64,000 nucleotides of DNA. Origin: Verminephrobacter eiseniae EF01-2 (GTDB lineage: Bacteria; Pseudomonadota; Gammaproteobacteria; Burkholderiales; Burkholderiaceae_C). The stretch lies in contig NC_008786.1 of NCBI RefSeq assembly GCF_000015565.1, forward strand, positions 3,832,501 to 3,896,500. Direction: 5' to 3'. Each line of letters starts with the position of its first letter. Position 1 is the first letter of the stretch. The translations under genes and the position numbers were made by a program. This document shows, piece after piece, positions 62,008 to 64,000 of the stretch. The notes under the pieces are model-generated. The model did no database searches. It was not told the origin of the DNA and was given only the letters and a program-made list of their open reading frames with translations.

Positions 62008-63020
62008 GGCCCCCCGGCCTGCGCGCCAGCCCCGGCCTGCGCCAGCGTGCCCGGGGCGCGGCGTTGCTGCTGGCCATGCTCACCGTCACGCTGGTGGCCA
62101 CGTTTGCCGCTGCCGCGATGTGGCAGCAGTGGCGCGCGGTCGAGATCGAGTCGGCCGAGCGCGCCCGCGTGCAGTCCGCCTGGATACTGGTCGGCGCGCT
62201 CGACTGGTCGCGCCTGATCCTGTTCGAGGACAAGCGCTCGGACGACGGCACCGACCACCTGGCCGAGCCCTGGGCCGTGCCGCTGCAGGAAGCGCGCCTG
62301 TCTACTTTTTTGGCCGCCGATCGCAATGTGACGCAGATGCAGGACGCCAGCACCGACACCACCGAAGCCTTTCTCTCGGGTGCGGTCTCTGATCTGCAGG
62401 GGCGCCTGAACATTGGCAATCTGTTCCAGGGCGGCCGGGTGCAGCCGCTGGCGCAGCGGCAGTTTGGCCGTTTGTTTGCGCGGCTGGGCCTGTCCGATCA
62501 GCAGTTGAACCTGCTGGTGGACGGCATGCGCGAGGCGCAGGCCGGCGCCGGCGGCGAGGGCGGCACGGCGCCGCTGCTGCCGCCTGGCGTCACCCAACTC
62601 GGCTGGCTGGGCCTGACACCGGCCACCGTGGCCGCGCTGGCGCCGCATGTCGCGCTGCTGCCGGTGCCCACGCCGGTCAATATCAACACCGCCGATACCG
62701 AGGTGCTGCTGGCCGCCATCGACGACCTGGACAGCGCCAGCGCCCAGAAGATCGTGCAGGCCCGCGAGGCCAAGCATTTCCGCACGCTCGACGATGTGCG
62801 CAAGCTGCTGGCCGGCAGCGGCGTCAACCTCGGCGACGACAACGCCTACTCCGTCAACTCGTCCTGGTTCGAGGTGCACGGCCGCCTGCGGCTGAACGAC
62901 ACGGTGGTCGACGAGCGTTCGCTGCTGCGCAGGGATGGCCGTCTGGTCACCACCATCTGGCGCGAGCGCGGCGCGCTCGCGCGCGAGCCCTCCGGAGCGG
63001 CGCCCGAGGCCCGGCGCTGA
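62004..63020 (+). CDS. gspK: Type II secretion minor pseudopilin K
   Basis: The 338-residue protein has the leader RGAALLLAMLTVTLVATFAA, lacking the Glu5 as GspK does, and a long helical domain. LLPVPTPVNINTADTEVLLA with the helix-hairpin-helix-like DDLDSASAQKIVQAREAKHF is typical of the second GspK domain. GspK caps the pseudopilus tip. It overlaps gspJ by four bases. Confidence 0.93.
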   Translation: MRPPGLRASPGLRQRARGAALLLAMLTVTLVATFAAAAMWQQWRAVEIESAERARVQSAWILVGALDWSRLILFEDKRSDDGTDHLAEPWAVPLQEARLSTFLAADRNVTQMQDASTDTTEAFLSGAVSDLQGRLNIGNLFQGGRVQPLAQRQFGRLFARLGLSDQQLNLLVDGMREAQAGAGGEGGTAPLLPPGVTQLGWLGLTPATVAALAPHVALLPVPTPVNINTADTEVLLAAIDDLDSASAQKIVQAREAKHFRTLDDVRKLLAGSGVNLGDDNAYSVNSSWFEVHGRLRLNDTVVDERSLLRRDGRLVTTIWRERGALAREPSGAAPEARR

Positions 63021-63125
63021 GCATGTCCGGGCATGTCTGTGGCATGCCATGGCCCGCGCCCGGCGCCGCCGCCGGGGCGGGGCATCCGGGCCAGCGCCTA
63101 AAATGGCCCGCAAAATCCGTCCTCC

Positions 63126-64000
63126 ATGAGCACCCTGATCCTTTTCCTGCCGCCCGGCCGCCCAGGGCCGGCCACCGAGTACAGCTACACGCTGACGGCA
63201 GACGGCCACCATGCCACCGGCCACGCCAGCGCCCCGGCCGCCCTGCTGCCGGAACCGGCCAGGCCGGGCGCTGAAGTGGTGGCCGTGGTGCCGGCGCGGG
63301 CGCTGTCCTGGCAGCGCCTGCTGTTGCCGCCCGGCCTGCCGCTCGGCGCAGGCCAGCAAACACCACGCTTGCGCTCGGCGCTCGAAGGTCTGCTCGAAGA
63401 CCGGGTGCTCGACGATGTCGGCCAACTGCACTTTGCCATCGAGCCTGGCGCGCAGGTCGGCCAAGCGCTGTGGGTGGCGGTATGTGACCGCGACTGGCTG
63501 CGCGAGAACCTGCAAGCCCTGGAGGCCGCCGGCCGCCGCGTTGCGCGCGTGGTGCCCGAGTTTGCCCCCGGCCCCACGGCCAGCGCCGGCCCTGAGCTGT
63601 GCGCGCTGGGCACGCCCGAGGATGCCTATCTGGTCCTCAGCGGCCAGGGCGCCGACCAGGGGGTGGCCGTTTTGCCGCTGAGCCGCATGGCACTGGCACT
63701 GGCGCAAACCGGCAGCGCCGCCGACCAGACCCCGGTGCTGCGTGCCGAGCCTGCCGTGGCGGCGCTGGCCGAACGCACGCTGGGCCAGAGCGCGGGCTTG
63801 TACACCGCCAGCCAGCGCGCACTGGACGCCGCGCGCAGCCATTGGGACCTGGCCCAGTTCGACCTGGCCAGCAGCGGCAGCCGGCGGGCCATGCGCAAAG
63901 CCGGCAGCACGCTCAGCGCCTGGCTCTACGCCCCGCGATGGCGCGCGGCACGCTGGGGCGCCGGCCTGCTGGCGCTGACGCAACTGGCGGGCCTGAACGT
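63126..64000 (+). CDS. gspL: Type II secretion protein L, cut by the window end
   Basis: The frame from 63126 to the window edge (more than 290 residues, no stop) has the GspL cytoplasmic actin-like domain: STLILFLPPGRPGPATEYS, VVPARALSWQRLLLPPGLPL, RLRSALEGLLEDRVLDDVGQ and LHFAIEPG. The membrane span and periplasmic domain are only beginning at the edge (WGAGLLALTQLAGLN). It follows gspK by 105 bp, in the usual order. Confidence 0.9.
   Translation, partial: MSTLILFLPPGRPGPATEYSYTLTADGHHATGHASAPAALLPEPARPGAEVVAVVPARALSWQRLLLPPGLPLGAGQQTPRLRSALEGLLEDRVLDDVGQLHFAIEPGAQVGQALWVAVCDRDWLRENLQALEAAGRRVARVVPEFAPGPTASAGPELCALGTPEDAYLVLSGQGADQGVAVLPLSRMALALAQTGSAADQTPVLRAEPAVAALAERTLGQSAGLYTASQRALDAARSHWDLAQFDLASSGSRRAMRKAGSTLSAWLYAPRWRAARWGAGLLALTQLAGLN

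Overview
The window is high-GC bacterial chromosome, most likely from a Comamonadaceae betaproteobacterium (Acidovorax/Verminephrobacter-like). This is inferred from the many Bug-type tricarboxylate receptors, the E. coli-type ArgG next to MurB, the YajQ/retropepsin/PlsY housekeeping block and the type II secretion pseudopilin cluster. No 16S gene is present, so the taxon is not proven.

Layout. 0-1.6 kb: a glycoside hydrolase remnant and a GntR/FadR regulator. 1.8-7.7 kb: housekeeping genes argG, murB, yajQ, an aspartic protease, a degenerate HD-GYP protein and plsY. 7.8-10.7 kb: an accessory patch that looks like a dead plasmid replicon (broken repA, DnaA boxes, an AT-rich tract) with a HigBA-like pair, a VapBC/FitAB-like pair and an orphan StbD-like antitoxin. 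10.8-20 kb: an aldo/keto reductase, then a seven-gene leftward operon (four-domain rhodanese, thiol dioxygenase, polar amino-acid ABC transporter, MetC-like lyase) with a divergent LysR gene, which reads as uptake and breakdown of a sulfur amino acid.

20.1-28.3 kb is the most interesting part: a tightly packed leftward defence operon of SNF2-type helicase (truncated), SIR2, HerA ATPase and type III restriction Res subunit. The SIR2-HerA pair is visibly more AT-rich than its neighbours and lies exactly where the helicase C-terminal half and a Mod methyltransferase would be expected.

28.5-41.4 kb: a phosphoesterase/Ser-Thr kinase-Usp pair, an rtcB fragment, a Bug/enoyl-CoA hydratase/acyl-CoA synthetase/Bug cluster, a periplasmic-type ATP-dependent DNA ligase, an Orn/Lys/Arg decarboxylase, NfeD and stomatin (QmcA), and tRNA-Ser(GGA). 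41.5-48.9 kb: an eight-gene leftward catabolic operon (NMT1-type ABC transporter, FAD oxidoreductase, CoA transferase, enoyl-CoA hydratase, ferredoxin, LysR). 49.7-56.7 kb: two aldehyde dehydrogenases, an M24 peptidase, DUF779 and several pseudogenes. 56.7-58.6 kb: a complete PvuII-like restriction-modification system between two pseudogenes. 59.3-64 kb: type II secretion genes gspC (leftward) and gspGHIJKL (rightward, gspL cut by the window end).

A non-autonomous, MITE-like element of about 160 bp occurs four times. Three copies have CTAG on both sides. One copy splits a gamma-glutamylcyclotransferase-like gene whose frame is restored when the element and one CTAG are removed in silico. Another lies inside the sulfur amino-acid transporter operon.
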